DNA of 64,000 nucleotides from Bdellovibrio bacteriovorus (GTDB lineage Bacteria; Bdellovibrionota; Bdellovibrionia; Bdellovibrionales; Bdellovibrionaceae). The stretch covers positions 3,410,001 through 3,474,000 of the forward strand of contig NZ_CP020946.1 of assembly GCF_002208115.1 (NCBI RefSeq), read 5' to 3'. Of the stretch, positions 62,251 through 64,000 are shown one piece after another. The notes under the pieces were generated by a model. It saw nothing but the letters and a program-made list of their open reading frames with translations. It searched no databases and was not told where the DNA came from. The position numbers and the translations under genes were made by a program. Each line of letters starts with the position of its first letter. Positions within the stretch are counted from its first letter, which is position 1.

Positions 62251-64000
62251 CTATTTTTCTTCGCGCAGGATGCTTAAAGCACTTTCCCGGACGATATCCA
62301 GACTGGCCAGCAGTGAAATCACCAGACTTAAAACGGTGATAATCACCACCGACAGCAGCGGCTGTACCAGCGAGAACTTGAAATCACTTTCAAAGATGAA
62401 CGTATTCAGAGCAAAGCTCACCACCACGCTGAGGGCCGCCCCGAAGAACGATGCGATAAATGCCAGGAAAGCAAATTCCGTCAGAATGAAGCTGGCGACT
62501 TCCCCCCAACTGGCACCGAGGATTTTTAACATGTTCAGCTCCCAACGGCGCAGCTTGATCTGACTGCGCACAATCGAGAACAACACGATGTATCCGGTCA
62601 AAAGCGCCAGACCCGCCATCAGCTCCAGGGACCAGCTCATTTTTTCGGCGGTCCTTAGGACATCATCCACCGTGCGCACAACATCAATCACAGACACGTT
62701 GGAAAATTCTTTGGCAATGGCGTTTTGCAATTCAGATCTTTGCTGATCCGGCAGGAACGGAATCGCCGCAATCCAGCTTTTCGGGGCCTCGTTCAAGACG
62801 CCGTTTTGCACCAGAATAAAGAAATTCGGCTGGAAGCTTGTCCACTTCACCTTGCGCAGGTTGATGATTTCGCCTTCCACTTCCACACCCTGCACATCAA
62901 AGACCAGCACATCACCAATCTTAAAGCCCATGCGATCTGCAAAGCGGGTTTCCACCGAGAGTTCGGCGCGCTTTTGTTTTTCCGGATCAAAGGGACCCGA
63001 GAACGGCCGGCCATCAATCATGATTTCGGAATCAGAAAGCCCTTCACGGAAAGACAGGTTCATCCCCCGGTTGCGGAAACGGGCTTCACGCTCTTCTTCC
63101 CGGGTTTTAAACCCTTGGGTTTCGAGCTTTCTTTCATAGTCCTGATCGTTCACCTTCAAGATGCGCGCGCGCACCAGCGGAGATCGGCCCAAAGGTTTCA
63201 CTTCACGGTCCGCCAGAATCTTTTCCAGACCCGTCCATTGTTCATCCTGAATATCGAACATAAACAGAGACGGGATCTTGCTGTTGGCATCCATTTGGAA
63301 TTCCGCCTGCAATGAGTTTTTCAACTGCGGCAGGATATTGATCAGCAAAGCCCCCAAGCCCAGCGCCACAAAGATCGCAAGGCTCGCCCCCGCCCGGCGG
63401 GACAGACTTAAGAAGCTGAATTTCAGGAACCAGCGGTTCAAGCCCCGTATCCAGCCAGCCATTTTAACTGTCCCATAACCGATCAAAAGCAGCGCCAGCA
63501 CCACGGCGACCATTGATCCGACAAACAGACTGCCGATTTTCCAGGAATGAGCCTGGTACACTGAAAGGGCATAGAACAAAGCCACACAAGGCAGGAATGT
63601 CCAATAGCGACGCTGTCCTTCGCCCACCGCAAACTTTTCTTCACTGAACAGTTTCGCCGCACGCAGATCAAAGATCTTCATCAGGAACGGGATACTGACC
63701 ACGAAGCTGCCAAACACCGCCATCAAAAGACAAATCAAGAACGCTTCCGGCGTCACCGTGGGACTTAGATCAAACGGCGTGAAGTTCGCCAGCAGTTTAC
63801 TGAGCAAAGGCAACACCAGCAGACTGAACAGCATCGTCGGAATGGTCGCCAACAGCCCCAGCATGGAGGCCTGCAGAATATAAACACTCACCGCCTCGCC
63901 ACTTTGCAGACCCAGCGTGCGCAAAATGGCGATTTCTTTCATGCGGGTCGACAGGAACAGACGATAGATGTAGGCCGCTCCCAGCGCCGACATAAACAGC
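62251..64000 (-). CDS. FtsX-like ABC transporter permease, 3' part (5' end beyond window)
   Basis: About 580 residues are visible and the frame is open to the window edge, so the N-terminus is missing. Two FtsX/MacB-type permease modules are recognisable. The first (about 1-110 of the visible part) carries the LSTRMKEIAILRTLGLQSGEA loop. A middle set of helices and a periplasmic domain (about 215-425) follow, and the second module (about 440-570) has a repeat of the signature (LRRWELNMLKILGASWGEV). Such duplicated permeases (YbbP type) work with a LolD-like ATPase on envelope lipids or lipoproteins. The ATPase gene is probably upstream, outside the window. Confidence 0.85.
   Translation of the reverse strand, partial: LFMSALGAAYIYRLFLSTRMKEIAILRTLGLQSGEAVSVYILQASMLGLLATIPTMLFSLLVLPLLSKLLANFTPFDLSPTVTPEAFLICLLMAVFGSFVVSIPFLMKIFDLRAAKLFSEEKFAVGEGQRRYWTFLPCVALFYALSVYQAHSWKIGSLFVGSMVAVVLALLLIGYGTVKMAGWIRGLNRWFLKFSFLSLSRRAGASLAIFVALGLGALLINILPQLKNSLQAEFQMDANSKIPSLFMFDIQDEQWTGLEKILADREVKPLGRSPLVRARILKVNDQDYERKLETQGFKTREEEREARFRNRGMNLSFREGLSDSEIMIDGRPFSGPFDPEKQKRAELSVETRFADRMGFKIGDVLVFDVQGVEVEGEIINLRKVKWTSFQPNFFILVQNGVLNEAPKSWIAAIPFLPDQQRSELQNAIAKEFSNVSVIDVVRTVDDVLRTAEKMSWSLELMAGLALLTGYIVLFSIVRSQIKLRRWELNMLKILGASWGEVASFILTEFAFLAFIASFFGAALSVVVSFALNTFIFESDFKFSLVQPLLSVVIITVLSLVISLLASLDIVRESALSILREEK

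Overview
The window is dense, about 50% GC and carries no tRNA, rRNA, IS element or CRISPR array that I can see. It looks like a chromosomal segment of a predatory bdellovibrio (Bdellovibrio bacteriovorus or a close relative). The main pointers are a perfect TTAC-N3-GTAA site, the published B. bacteriovorus LexA box, in front of an imuA-imuB-dnaE2 mutagenesis cassette; a motAB pair behind a textbook FliA promoter; and an unusual load of secreted lipoproteins, proteases and c-di-GMP proteins. The species call is inference from gene content.

Layout. 1-2.2 kb: end of an outer-membrane protein gene, then motB and motA (minus strand). 2.7-22.8 kb: a tightly packed minus-strand run of six genes. 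It starts with two paralogous giant lipoproteins (FnIII domains plus about 14 integrin-alpha-like FG-GAP repeats each). A 2063-residue Ig/cadherin-like lipoprotein, a predicted outer-membrane barrel protein, a secreted von Willebrand A protein with an intact MIDAS and a membrane-anchored protein follow. Gene junctions overlap or are at most 22 bp apart, and a hairpin terminator closes the run. This looks like one cell-surface adhesion system and is the most interesting part of the window. 23-31.8 kb: a small protein gene, ogt with a hairpin over its start codon, two divergent envelope-protein genes, the SOS cassette and a possible methyltransferase. 31.8-39.8 kb: a gluzincin-type lipoprotein, an O-methyltransferase, an OmpA-domain lipoprotein, gph, a PilZ protein, an unknown lipoprotein, and an S8 protease whose prodomain seems to be encoded by a separate overlapping gene.

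40-45.2 kb: a response regulator behind trxB, a ferredoxin, trmB with a cation-efflux gene, and a response-regulator diguanylate cyclase. 45.2-57.2 kb: leuS behind a leader with a long GC-rich inverted repeat, speA, two secreted proteins, a YejABE-like peptide importer without its ATPase, an agmatinase-family gene and an ArsC/Spx-family gene. SpeA and the agmatinase together give a route arginine -> agmatine -> putrescine. 57.2-64 kb: a 49-residue membrane protein gene, a small frameshifted gene, dinB, an acyltransferase pair resembling OlsB/OlsA of ornithine-lipid synthesis, a small membrane protein, the Sua5/TsaC tRNA-modification enzyme and the 3' part of an FtsX-type permease cut by the window edge.

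DNA damage tolerance (imuA, imuB, dnaE2, dinB, ogt), polyamine synthesis, motility and signalling (motAB, PilZ, GGDEF, receiver) and surface or secreted proteins are the main functional themes. A 35-bp repeat occurs twice, 18.7 kb apart, each time just beyond the 3' end of a minus-strand gene.
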